In this document: positions 1-7,164 of the stretch, one piece after another
Layout of the letters: each line of letters starts with the position of its first letter
Position numbering within the stretch: position 1 is the stretch's first letter
Assembly: GCA_020027205.1 (NCBI GenBank)
Contig: JAHRAQ010000003.1
Location: 62,001-126,000, forward strand
Direction of reading: 5' to 3'
DNA length: 64,000 nucleotides
Source: Nitrospirales bacterium
GTDB lineage: Bacteria > Nitrospirota > Nitrospiria > Nitrospirales > UBA8639
Notes under the pieces: model-generated
What the model was told of the DNA's origin: nothing
The model's database searches: none
The model's input: the letters and a program-made list of their open reading frames with translations, nothing else
Made by a program: the position numbers and the translations under genes

Positions 1-429
1 GCAGCCTTCGAATTTCAGAATGGCGTCCCGCTTGGTAAATCCCCGCGCCACGCGGATGGCGGACATCACGGCTTCGGTGCCGGAACTCACGAGCCGCACC
101 TGTTCCATGGACGGCAGCGCCGCGCACAACATGGTCGCCAACTTCAGTTCCTGTTCGGTCGGCGCGCCGTAACTGGTCCCCCGGCTCGCGGCCCGCTGAA
201 TCGCCTTCACCACTGCGGGATGGGCATGGCCCAGAATCATCGGCCCCCACGACGCCACGTAATCGAGATACGTGTTGCCGTCCGCGTCGGTCACCGTGGC
301 ACCGCGCGCCCGCGTGATAAACAACGGATGCCCGCCCACCGAGCGAAACGCGCGCACCGGACTATTCACCCCACCGGGCATCACGCGCCGTGACCGGCGA
401 AACAGATTTTTCGATGTTGCGATTTTCAC
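1..429 (-). CDS. hemL: Glutamate-1-semialdehyde 2,1-aminomutase, N-terminal part (runs off left edge)
   Basis: PLP enzyme that converts glutamate-1-semialdehyde to 5-aminolevulinate, the C5 route to tetrapyrroles. The 143 visible codons give the family N-terminus, with [12 protein letters not shown], then [19 protein letters not shown] and [16 protein letters not shown]. The first two are the substrate-gating region and the third lies in the PLP-phosphate binding region. I chose a GTG start at 429 because it supplies the usual leader before [11 protein letters not shown] ([14 protein letters not shown]) and follows a GGAAA stretch. The ATG at 381 would delete that leader. The catalytic lysine half lies outside the window. 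It is on minus, and its downstream neighbour is not visible. Confidence 0.95.
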   Translation of the reverse strand, partial: MKIATSKNLFRRSRRVMPGGVNSPVRAFRSVGGHPLFITRARGATVTDADGNTYLDYVASWGPMILGHAHPAVVKAIQRAASRGTSYGAPTEQELKLATMLCAALPSMEQVRLVSSGTEAVMSAIRVARGFTKRDAILKFEGC

Positions 430-487
430 CGATGGTTTCCGCGTTTGCCCGTCCCGCACATTTAATATCACTTAACAGACGACGCGC

Positions 488-697
488 CTAATCGCTGTAA
501 CGCTTGCCCTCTTCCCCCGACCAGTGCACGATGCCGGTTTCCTGCGATTCCCATAACGCTTCCTGTTCCTGCACGGCCAAGTCGACTTCCTTCTGCCTGG
601 CCTCCGCATCCGCCCCGGAGACCCGCTCGCGGGTGGACACCCATCCCGGCGGTTTGTGTCCCCTGGGAATATCTTTTCGAAGTACGTTAATCGGCAC
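488..697 (-). CDS. Small acidic protein of unknown function (69 aa)
   Basis: This ORF lies between hemL and the RNA methyltransferase on the same strand. It has a GTG start at 697 with a strong GGAAGGAA ribosome site about 8 nt upstream, and a TAG stop at 488. The product begins VPINVLRKDIPRGHKPPGW, is rich in Glu, Gln and Lys in its middle (AEARQKEVDLAVQEQEALWE) and ends in GEEGKRYSD. I see no signal peptide or membrane segment; the middle is probably helical. I do not recognise the family. The overlapping frame on the same strand reads Arg/Pro-rich nonsense, which favours this frame. It is probably real but unnamed. Confidence 0.5.
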   Translation of the reverse strand: MPINVLRKDIPRGHKPPGWVSTRERVSGADAEARQKEVDLAVQEQEALWESQETGIVHWSGEEGKRYSD

Positions 698-759
698 CTG
701 ACTGTTCCTTCCCGTTCCACCGGGCACAACGTCCCTGCCCGGATTCGCAAACAGTGAGT

Positions 760-1521
760 TCAAGGCTTGTGACTTGTCAAGGGATGCTGCACGCGATACG
801 CATAAAGCGCCATGCTCGCGGCCACAACCGCGTTGAAGGATTCCACCGACGCCGTCATGGGAATGGCAAGCCGCATACCGGCGGAACGCCGAGGCAGACC
901 CGGCCCTTCTTCGCCGACAAGAAGCCGAACATTCTCCGGCCATTGAAACGCGGGCAAACTTTCCCCGCGCGCGTGTAGCGTCACCCACGCGGCGGGTTCG
1001 GGCAACGCCCGGATCGAAGGCCCTTGCGCCAGTCGCACGTCAAACATCGTTCCGCTGGCGGCGCGCACGGCCCTGGGATGATACGGATGCGCCGACTCTT
1101 TCAACAGAATGACCCGGCCGACGCCCATCGCCGCCGCCGTCCGAATCAGCGCGCCCACGTTGGCCGGGTCGCCCAACGGACACAGGAGTTCCACGCCGCG
1201 CGGCGGCGTCGTAAAGTCCGCACGGGGAAACGGCGGAGCCGCACAGACCAGAATCGGCGCCCCCGTTCCAAAGAGATCAAGCGTGTGGAAAATTGTGTTG
1301 GACAGCGCGCAGGCCCGCACGTGGTCGGGCACCGCAAACGGCACGCGGCCCCCGGCGGGGTAAAGCAGTTCCAGACAACGCGCGGGATGCCGCACCAGCG
1401 TCTCGGCCACCGTCTTGTTCCCAAACACAAGACACTGCCGAAACCGCTCAATCCCGCGCACCTCCCGCAACGCCGCCCATCGCTTCACATGAGCATTGCG
1501 GGGGCTGGTCAGGGGGCGCAT
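760..1521 (-). CDS. SpoU/TrmH-family RNA 2'-O-methyltransferase
   Basis: SAM-dependent SPOUT methyltransferase, probably acting on the ribose 2'-OH of rRNA or tRNA. The three SpoU motifs are in order: NVGALIRTAAAMGV (motif 1, with the conserved N and R), LLVGEEGPGLP (motif 2) and LAIPMTASVESFNAVVAAS (motif 3, with S-x-N-x-x-x-A). The N-terminal part, beginning MRPLTSPRNAHVKRWAALR, matches the substrate-binding extension of RlmB/TsnR-like enzymes. I used the ATG at 1521 because it starts the conserved region; a TTG at 1548 would add nine residues. Neither start has a good ribosome site. The exact RNA target cannot be told from sequence. Confidence 0.85.
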   Translation of the reverse strand: MRPLTSPRNAHVKRWAALREVRGIERFRQCLVFGNKTVAETLVRHPARCLELLYPAGGRVPFAVPDHVRACALSNTIFHTLDLFGTGAPILVCAAPPFPRADFTTPPRGVELLCPLGDPANVGALIRTAAAMGVGRVILLKESAHPYHPRAVRAASGTMFDVRLAQGPSIRALPEPAAWVTLHARGESLPAFQWPENVRLLVGEEGPGLPRRSAGMRLAIPMTASVESFNAVVAASMALYAYRVQHPLTSHKP

Positions 1522-1605
1522 GGGTGCATTTGAGGGCTGGAGTATCAAAAATGGAACCGTAGCGCGATAAACGGAGAATTGGTTTTATTTTCGGCTATTG
1601 TCCAA

Positions 1606-2373
1606 TCATGTATTTCTGAATATATTTTCGTTGTGGTATTTCAGGAATTCTTTTTTAGGGTAAAATTTGTCCGGCAACGAGATTTTCTTGTTGTGAAAGT
1701 TGACAAAATAATTCTTTAAAACCCCAGATATATCAGAATCCATAATATCGTTCGACACGACGACTTTGTAATCGGTTGATACCGTGATCAACCCCTTGTC
1801 AAATGCTTTGTCATGCAACGCATTCAAGCACAATCCGTTCCTGGGGTTTAGCCGTTCCTCGTTATTTTTACTCCACGGCACAATGTGACTGGCAATTAAT
1901 AGTTCAGGGAAAGAGAGACCAGTGATACAGCACTTTTGGTTGTAAGAAGAAAGAATTGCACTCCTGAAAAAATTTTGATTGACCCTGACCTTGAGAACTC
2001 TTTGTTGCTCTTCACCTTGCGGCAAATTACCCACATCAATATCTGGAAAGTTTTCGTTTTTTTTATTTTGAAGTTGCGTGATTAACAACTCGCTCTCGTA
2101 GATCAATGTTTCCCAATTCTCGTGAAATTCATCCCAAATTTCTTTTTCCAATTTGCTGCCGTGGGAAAGCCCCGTAATGCCTCTTTGTTTTAACTGTGGA
2201 TCTAACCTTCCAAAATTTCCAATTTTCATGTTCAGGGCAGCAGGCGACCGCCCAATGATTTTTGCATACTTTATAACTTCAGGATGTTGTGAACTGCTAC
2301 TCCGAAATGGAATTTTACAATAGAGGTTGAAGGCTATTATTGTCTGTTCACGAGTCCAATTCATTGCATACAC
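1606..2373 (-). CDS. HNH endonuclease, restriction-like
   Basis: A 255-aa protein with a C-terminal HNH nuclease of the HNH_2/restriction type. The motif is ASHIVPWSKNNEERLNPRNG followed by LCLNALHDKAFD, giving the His pair and Asn that bind metal and cut DNA. CCITG upstream resembles the usual lead-in of this class. The N-terminal half (MNWTREQTIIAFNLYCKIPF, then ALNMKIGNFGRLDP) is a helical region often found in stand-alone HNH proteins of defence regions. Base composition is clearly more AT-rich than the flanking genes, suggesting transfer. A second Met four codons in (2364) is an equally good start. No cognate methylase is adjacent, so its role as a restriction enzyme is uncertain. Confidence 0.8.
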   Translation of the reverse strand: MYAMNWTREQTIIAFNLYCKIPFRSSSSQHPEVIKYAKIIGRSPAALNMKIGNFGRLDPQLKQRGITGLSHGSKLEKEIWDEFHENWETLIYESELLITQLQNKKNENFPDIDVGNLPQGEEQQRVLKVRVNQNFFRSAILSSYNQKCCITGLSFPELLIASHIVPWSKNNEERLNPRNGLCLNALHDKAFDKGLITVSTDYKVVVSNDIMDSDISGVLKNYFVNFHNKKISLPDKFYPKKEFLKYHNENIFRNT

Positions 2374-2492
2374 TGTTATGCAAAATTAGAACAAACCATC
2401 TCTGTGCAGGAGACCCTCCGGCAGACGTTCAGGTGTTTGCAGAACAGAAATGTTCGCCTTTTCCCCAAAATATGATATCACAGATTCGCCCC

Positions 2493-2882
2493 TCAACGCT
2501 TAAACTTGGGGGTATTCTTTAGAAATTTTCCAATGCGTTTCCTATCTTCTTTGGCCTTGTCTCCCTTGAAATATATCTCAAGCAACGCAACCTTCATCGC
2601 GTCTGGAAAAAACGCGTACATCATTCTAATCCCGCTTTTTGCTCCTCTGCCTTTCAGTGAACGGCAGGCGAATTTTTTGAGTTTGTATATCTCCGCCTGC
2701 TCGCTTGGAAATCCCTGAACCCTGAATATGCTCCCGCTATCTATGCCTCGACGATGATAAAGATCGATGGCTGTTCCTTTGGCAATTTCCAGATCTTCCT
2801 TCAAAGAAGGAAATCTTTTTTGCAGCCGGGCAATGTCTCTTTCAAATTCCCTGGTGGCCGTATAAGCAAGTTTAGCCTTCAT
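2493..2882 (-). CDS. RelE/ParE-fold toxin of an Xre-Panacea TA pair
   Basis: A 129-aa basic protein whose pattern fits the RelE/ParE superfamily: N-terminal helices (TREFERDIARLQKRFPSL), then strand-rich IFRVQGF, the core KSGIRMMYAFFPD, and the closing strand VALLEIYFKGDK. Members usually act on ribosome-bound mRNA or gyrase; which one applies here is not visible. It overlaps the 3' end of the upstream Xre-Panacea gene by 11 nt, so the two are co-translated in antitoxin-first order. The C-terminus is very basic (KEDRKRIGKFLKNTPKFKR). Assignment as the toxin rests on fold-like pattern and context. Confidence 0.72.
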   Translation of the reverse strand: MKAKLAYTATREFERDIARLQKRFPSLKEDLEIAKGTAIDLYHRRGIDSGSIFRVQGFPSEQAEIYKLKKFACRSLKGRGAKSGIRMMYAFFPDAMKVALLEIYFKGDKAKEDRKRIGKFLKNTPKFKR

Positions 2883-3663
2883 CGTAACTTCGGACGGATG
2901 TTTCCGGCGTGCGGTAAAACACGGCTTCGTATTGCAACGGCTGGGCGTCCTCCGCGGCGATCCAGGGAACGTCCTTGTGCGAATACTCGCTCAACTGCGA
3001 CGCATTCATATCGGACAGGCGCGCCAGCACGTCGTCGATATGTTTCACCTGCCTGGCGTTGAGGACGGTCAGATCTGGCTCCCGGATCGGAATGTATTTT
3101 TTCTGTTCGTGACGGAAATACTTGCTCTGCACTTTCCCGATCTCTCCATCCTTCAGCATCTTTTCAACGATGCTGGAAAATTCCAGCGGGGTGGGGCCGT
3201 AATGATTCTTGATGTACGTGGCGCCCATCAACTGCTCTTCGTATTTTTCGTAGTAGTCGAAGTCGATGAAATACAGCAGTTTGTAGAACACAGTCTCACC
3301 GACGTTCGGCTTTGCGCCAACCTTGTTCAGGATATACAGCAGCACTTCCTTGAACACGGCGATCTTCCCCTGCGGAACGCTGATTCTGAACGACGGCTCT
3401 TTCCGTTTTGACGCCGTACGCTCTTCTTTCAGCACAACTTGGTAGCGCTCCCGCGCCGACCGGTCATCGTGCAGAAAAAAATCGGGGTGGACGTCGAACA
3501 TGGCGCATAACTTCCGCAACTCGGAGAGTCTCGGTTCCCTTGCGCCCCGTTCCATCTGAATGTAGGTGGGCCGCGTCAGTCCCAACGCCTTTGCCGCCTC
3601 CTCCTGCGACATGCCTTTTTCCTCTCTTAACGAACGCAGGCTTTTGTGTATGCTTGCGTGCAT
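2872..3663 (-). CDS. Xre-family HTH plus Panacea (SocA-like/DUF4065) antitoxin
   Basis: A 263-aa protein. Residues 8-62 form an Xre/Cro helix-turn-helix (LREEKGMSQEEAAKALGLTR, then PTYIQMERGAREPRLSEL). The C-terminal domain from about residue 115 matches the Panacea/SocA-like fold, with KLLYFIDFDYYEKYEEQL, the GATYIKNHYGPTP core, and the acidic-aromatic tail. Panacea domains are known antitoxin modules that neutralise many unrelated toxins by direct binding. The HTH probably autoregulates the operon through the palindrome at 3706-3724. The start ATG follows GAGGG at 7 nt. The toxin gene overlaps its 3' end. Confidence 0.85.
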   Translation of the reverse strand: MHASIHKSLRSLREEKGMSQEEAAKALGLTRPTYIQMERGAREPRLSELRKLCAMFDVHPDFFLHDDRSARERYQVVLKEERTASKRKEPSFRISVPQGKIAVFKEVLLYILNKVGAKPNVGETVFYKLLYFIDFDYYEKYEEQLMGATYIKNHYGPTPLEFSSIVEKMLKDGEIGKVQSKYFRHEQKKYIPIREPDLTVLNARQVKHIDDVLARLSDMNASQLSEYSHKDVPWIAAEDAQPLQYEAVFYRTPETSVRSYDEG

Positions 3664-3705
3664 GGTGTGCCCTCTTTGATTATGTGTTAATTCTTACAAT
3701 GGTAT

Positions 3706-3724
3706 ATGTCAATATTATTGACAT
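3706..3724. promoter_or_regulatory. Perfect palindrome, candidate operator of the Xre-Panacea TA operon
   Basis: ATGTCAAT and ATTGACAT are perfect 8-bp inverted arms around a 3-nt centre, 43 bp upstream of the antitoxin start and within an AT-rich stretch. Its position and symmetry fit a binding site for the HTH of the antitoxin. Binding is inferred. Confidence 0.5.
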
Positions 3725-3743
3725 GTCGGGAATATACCTGCCC

Positions 3744-3763
3744 CCCCTTGCCTTGGCAAGGGG
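3744..3763. repeat. Hairpin CCCCTTGCC-TT-GGCAAGGGG
   Basis: A 9-bp perfect stem with a 2-nt loop between the NYN gene and the TA promoter. No T-run follows on either strand (four A's follow on plus), so it is not a classical intrinsic terminator. It may still act as a transcript end or as a boundary of the accessory patch. Confidence 0.45.
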
Positions 3764-3815
3764 AAAATGCGGAGGGCGCGTTGACAGGGGGGCTTAGGTG
3801 TTCGCCAGAGAGTCT

Positions 3816-3847
3816 GGCACCACCAGACAGAATCCGATGCTCATATT
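3816..3847 (-). pseudogene. Short purM-like fragment downstream of the NYN gene
   Basis: These 32 nt match purM positions 4830-4861 at 29 positions. Read on minus they encode NMSIGFCLVVP, against NMGIGFCLVVP in the intact PurM. The extended reading frame differs at four codons, three of them synonymous (AAT/AAC, GGA/GGG, CCA/CCG); only AGC/GGC changes the residue. The reading frame hits a TAA immediately upstream, which is the NYN stop region, and homology ends after the Pro. It is therefore a recombination remnant rather than a gene. The coding-like divergence suggests that it came from a relative's purM rather than from fresh local duplication. Confidence 0.6.
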
Positions 3848-4504
3848 TTACGTTGAAGAATCCAGAAAGACATCCTCCGAAAACCATTCACTCGGAAGAG
3901 GGATAAAACTATTGACCGCCTTGTTTAGCTCATGTCCTCTGCCAGGTGACGCGGCAAACACCTTCTTGCCCATCTCCCTGACCGCTTCAACTGCCGGCAC
4001 AAAATCCCCGTCTGCGGATAGCAGATAGGCAACATCAAACTCATTTTTCATCGCCTTGGCCACCATATCCACCGCAATGTTCACATCCACTCTCTTTTCC
4101 GTATAAGAGGCTGTCGTTTGCGATGCAATGCTTCTAAGTGTATCCAGGGCATTCGAATCTGTTATGCAATGACTGGAGGAAGAAAGGAAATCCTGAAGTT
4201 TTTTCTGAATCGGATTGTTCTCTGGCAAAGTCCATTTTTTTTCCACGCGTCCCAGAATAACTTTTACACCCTGCGCCTTGATTATGCTTAGAAATTTTTC
4301 CTGATCTCTCGAACGGCCCAGCCCCGACACCTTACCAACATAGTATCTGATTTCAACAACCTTGCGAGATGACAGAGAAAGTTTGCGGGCTAATGCTTGG
4401 TAGTTTATCTTAGAACTACTGACTCCAATTGCCTTCACTGCATGATACCAGTTGTTGCCATCTATGAAGACAATTGTCTTTTCCTGTTTATTGGATGGAA
4501 TCAT
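3848..4504 (-). CDS. NYN/PIN-like domain protein (LabA/DUF88 family)
   Basis: A 218-aa protein of the NYN branch of PIN-fold nucleases. Acidic metal-binding positions are visible: IVFIDGNNWYHAV near the start, DVNIAVDMVAKAM in the middle, and YLLSADGDFVPAVEAVREMG near the end. These are the classic D-G-N, D and S-x-D-x-D motifs of LabA-like predicted RNases. I chose the ATG at 4504 because the longer start at 4546 would place the purM terminator hairpin inside the coding region. It is AT-richer than purM. It probably cleaves RNA; no partner gene identifies the substrate. Confidence 0.82.
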   Translation of the reverse strand: MIPSNKQEKTIVFIDGNNWYHAVKAIGVSSSKINYQALARKLSLSSRKVVEIRYYVGKVSGLGRSRDQEKFLSIIKAQGVKVILGRVEKKWTLPENNPIQKKLQDFLSSSSHCITDSNALDTLRSIASQTTASYTEKRVDVNIAVDMVAKAMKNEFDVAYLLSADGDFVPAVEAVREMGKKVFAASPGRGHELNKAVNSFIPLPSEWFSEDVFLDSST

Positions 4505-4515
4505 GAGAACAAGAC

Positions 4516-4560
4516 AAAAAAACCCCCGGGGAGTCGCAAGCGACATAGTCCCGGGGGGGG
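4516..4560 (-). terminator. Intrinsic terminator, probably ending purM
   Basis: On minus a strong two-part stem (CCCCCGGG arm pairing with CCCCGGGGG, enclosing GTCGC-TT-GCGAC) is followed by seven T. It lies about 100 bp after the purM stop and directly before the NYN start. Confidence 0.8.
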
Positions 4561-4660
4561 TTAGAATCCACCCGCTTATTCACCAAATTATAAACCCTTG
4601 TCAAGCAATTTTTCCACCAATCCGCAAAAAACCATGGGCGGAAACTGCTGGATTTCGCTG

Positions 4661-5791
4661 TCAAGCAGGCAACGCGTTGAAATGCTTGCCTTTTCCCCGC
4701 AGGCTCACGTCGCCGGTGTTAATGACGACTTCCCAGTCGCCGGGATCCCGGTCGGTGACGTGCCCGATGCGGTGGGCTTGTTTGCCGAAGCGGGTGACCA
4801 GTTGCAGCGTGGCGTCCGTCTGGGATGCCGGCACCACCAGACAGAACCCGATGCCCATGTTGAACACTTCAAACATGTCCGCATCGGCGATGCCGCCGAG
4901 TTGTTGCAGGATGCTGAAGACGGGCGGCGGCGGCGGGAGTGTGTCGATGACGAAGCGGACGGCGGGCGGGACGCGGCTTAAATTCAGGAACCCGTCGCCG
5001 GTCAGGTGCGCCAGCGCCTTGACGTCGATGCCCTGTTCCGCGTCGAGGAGCGGCAGGATTTCCCGCGTGTAGATGTGAGTCGGCTTGAGCAGTTCTTCGC
5101 CCAGCGACCGGCCATCCAGTTCGGGAAACCGGGTGTCGTACAGCGACACGTCGTTCGCCAGCGCTTGTCGGGCCAGGGTCAGCCCGTTGCTGTGCACGCC
5201 GTTGCTTTCGATGCCGATGACAACGTCGCCCGCGCGCACCTGCTCCCCGATGATAATCCGGTCCAGATCGACCATCCCGATGGCGGACCCGGCCACGTCA
5301 AACCCTTTGCCGTCTTTCCCGGATTCATTCTTAATCACGTCGTTGACTTGCGCGATTTCGCCGCCGGGAATGGAGACGCCGGCCAGCAGTGCGCCTTCTG
5401 TAAAGCCTTTGGCCAGGTCATACAGGCAGCCCGCGTCAAGCCGCTGCACCGCGATATAGTCCACCATGGCCAGCGGCGTCGCGCCGACGCACAGGAGGTC
5501 GTTGACGTTCATGGCGACGCAGTCGATGCCGATGGTGTCGTACCGCCCCATGCGCTGGGCAATCAGCACTTTGGACCCCACGCCGTCGGTGGTGATGGCG
5601 ATGCCGCGGTTGTGGCCGATGTCAATGACGTTGGCGAAAAACCCAAAGTCCAGGCGCACGTTGCCCGTTTGTCCTTTGGGCGTGGTCCACGTGGTGCGGA
5701 ACCGGCTGGTCAGGCTGTGCAGGGAAGCGTCGGCCAGCGTGGTGTCCACACCGGATGATCGATACCGAGAGGGGGGAGTCGACTCGCTCAC
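4661..5791 (-). CDS. purM: Phosphoribosylformylglycinamidine cyclo-ligase (AIR synthetase), archaeal-like
   Basis: ATP-dependent ring closure of FGAM to AIR in purine synthesis. The 376-aa protein has the family signatures: ITTDGVGSKVLIAQ, YDTIGIDCVAMNVNDLL, the phosphate/ATP region IPGGEIAQVNDVI, GVHSNGLTLAR, and LTGDGFLNLSR near the C-terminal domain. The wording VGSKVLIA, CVGATPLAMVDYIAV and FNMGIGFCLVV resembles archaeal PurM more than the usual bacterial VGTKLKLA, GAEPLFFLDY forms. A Pro run (VIDTLPPPPPVFS) sits in the second domain. Transcription probably ends at 4516. tRNA-Gln lies about 100 bp upstream on the same strand. Confidence 0.93.
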   Translation of the reverse strand: MSESTPPSRYRSSGVDTTLADASLHSLTSRFRTTWTTPKGQTGNVRLDFGFFANVIDIGHNRGIAITTDGVGSKVLIAQRMGRYDTIGIDCVAMNVNDLLCVGATPLAMVDYIAVQRLDAGCLYDLAKGFTEGALLAGVSIPGGEIAQVNDVIKNESGKDGKGFDVAGSAIGMVDLDRIIIGEQVRAGDVVIGIESNGVHSNGLTLARQALANDVSLYDTRFPELDGRSLGEELLKPTHIYTREILPLLDAEQGIDVKALAHLTGDGFLNLSRVPPAVRFVIDTLPPPPPVFSILQQLGGIADADMFEVFNMGIGFCLVVPASQTDATLQLVTRFGKQAHRIGHVTDRDPGDWEVVINTGDVSLRGKGKHFNALPA

Positions 5792-5894
5792 TGTCCGGCC
5801 CTTTCATGCAGGGAGTCACGCCCGGACCGGCAACACGTCGAAGTCCCGCCGGCCGCCAGGCCCGGTCGACGCCATTGCGACGCCGCGTGAGATG

Positions 5895-5968
5895 TGGCTG
5901 GGGGACCAGGAATCGAACCTGGGTTCACAGATCCAAAATCTGTTGTCTTGCCCCTAGACGATCCCCCA
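5895..5968 (-). tRNA. tRNA-Gln (anticodon TTG)
   Basis: A 74-nt cloverleaf on minus. The acceptor is TGGGGGA paired with TCCCCCA, the D arm GTCT/AGAC, the anticodon stem ACAGA/TCTGT with loop TTTTGGA (anticodon TTG), and the T loop TTCGAATC. The discriminator is G and CCA is encoded. Confidence 0.95.
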
Positions 5969-6034
5969 ATCGGGAGGAATCGTATCGGGCCGACCCGCGT
6001 CCCGTCAAGGTCTGCGCGGGCGCGCGCGCCGTGA

Positions 6035-6691
6035 TTACACGCGACCGGACACCATCCAGTGACGGTCGTCGGGCACGTCGATCAGCAGGCGGCTCAAATT
6101 CATTTCGGCCAGGTGGGCCGCGACTTCATCTTCGGTGAACGCGCTCAACAGGGACGCATAAAAATCACGCCGCAGTTGCTCCGGCTCATCGGCCGCGTGG
6201 AGTTCCACCAGATTGCGGGCGTCTTCCTCGGTGTCGGGCCGCAGCAAATCCATGACGAGCACCGGCGCCCTCGGCCTAGCCAGCGTTTTCACCGCGTACC
6301 AGAACTGCAACGGATTAGGTACATGATGCGCCAGACTGTTGGAGATGACGGCATCCGCCGGCTGCTCCGGCCGGCATTCCTGGAATCGCGCGCAGAGGAG
6401 ATGAATGCGGTCGGCCAGTCCCGCCTCCCGCACGGCCTCGCGCGCCCAGCGCAGCATGGGCTTGGACGCATCCACGCCCATGACACGCAGAGCGGGACGA
6501 CGCCGGAGCAGCCGGATGGGAATATCCGCCGGCCCGCAACCCAGGTCCAGCACGGTGCCCTGTTCCACTTCGGGATACAACTCGAAAAAGTGATCCACAA
6601 ATCCCTGGTTCTCTTCCGCGAAATCGGCCTGCGCGTAGACCCGTGCCTGCTCTTCGCCCTCCATGATTTCCGGTTCACATACACGATCCAT
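6035..6691 (-). CDS. Class I SAM-dependent methyltransferase
   Basis: A 218-aa Rossmann-fold methyltransferase. Motif I is GTVLDLGCGPADIPIRLL, the acidic end of strand 2 is VMGVDASKPML, the motif II region is LLCARFQECRP and the motif IV region is ADAVISNSLAHHV. The substrate is unknown; the 'small molecule/UbiE-like' class is the best description. I shortened the ORF to the ATG at 6691, since the 29 preceding codons are Arg-rich noise. It lies on the same strand as tRNA-Gln but is not obviously co-transcribed with anything. Confidence 0.8.
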   Translation of the reverse strand: MDRVCEPEIMEGEEQARVYAQADFAEENQGFVDHFFELYPEVEQGTVLDLGCGPADIPIRLLRRRPALRVMGVDASKPMLRWAREAVREAGLADRIHLLCARFQECRPEQPADAVISNSLAHHVPNPLQFWYAVKTLARPRAPVLVMDLLRPDTEEDARNLVELHAADEPEQLRRDFYASLLSAFTEDEVAAHLAEMNLSRLLIDVPDDRHWMVSGRV

Positions 6692-6802
6692 GATGTCGAC
6701 CCCCGTCCCGCGCCTGCGCCGTCCCCGTCTCGACCGTCGACCGCGCGCGATCGTACCCGCCGCGCGCGCATGATTCAAGGCGGCGCGGACAGGCGTCCCC
6801 TT

Positions 6803-7068
6803 CCGTCATTCCGCGCCACCGGCGTTCAATGGCAGGAAAACCGTCCGCACGCGGAATCCATCCGTAAGAGGTCAATGGCGGGACACAACAAAAGACAATG
6901 CAACAGAAAGATGGATTCCCGACTACTAACGTCGGGAATGACAGAAGAATAAGGAGACAGGGAATGACGGTAGGGGCGACGGCGACGGCATGGCGGACAC
7001 CTATCCCCTCCGTCATTCCGCACCACCGAGTCCATTGGCCGACAACCATGCGCACGCGGAATCCATCT
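6803..7068. repeat. Dispersed nested palindromic repeat, cluster 1
   Basis: It fills most of the 470-bp gap before apaH. A forward unit (6803-6863, CCGTCATTCCGCG...CGCGGAATCCATCC), a spacer with CAATGCAACAGA, and a reverse unit (6908-6943, GATGGATTCCCGAC...GTCGGGAATGAC) face each other. A further forward unit lies at 7010-7068. The same building blocks recur in at least seven other intergenic places in this window. No gene is seen in the gap. Confidence 0.85.
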
Positions 7069-7164
7069 GCAGGGCGTGGAACAGGTGGAATGAAGAAACG
7101 GGCGTGCCTTGCGACAACACGCGGTTCAGGTTAAGGTCTGCGGAACGAACGTGCCGGAGGGATC

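Noticed and set aside
379..381. ATG at 381 as the hemL start
   Set aside because: It removes the conserved leader [10 protein letters not shown]; the GTG at 429 restores the family N-terminus.
3744..3763. Hairpin considered as an intrinsic terminator
   Set aside because: No T-run follows on either strand.
4505..4546. Longer start for the NYN gene
   Set aside because: It would translate through the terminator hairpin and T-run of purM.
6803..6943. Dispersed repeats considered as a CRISPR array
   Set aside because: Units are palindromic, inverted relative to each other and scattered; there are no regular spacers and no cas genes.
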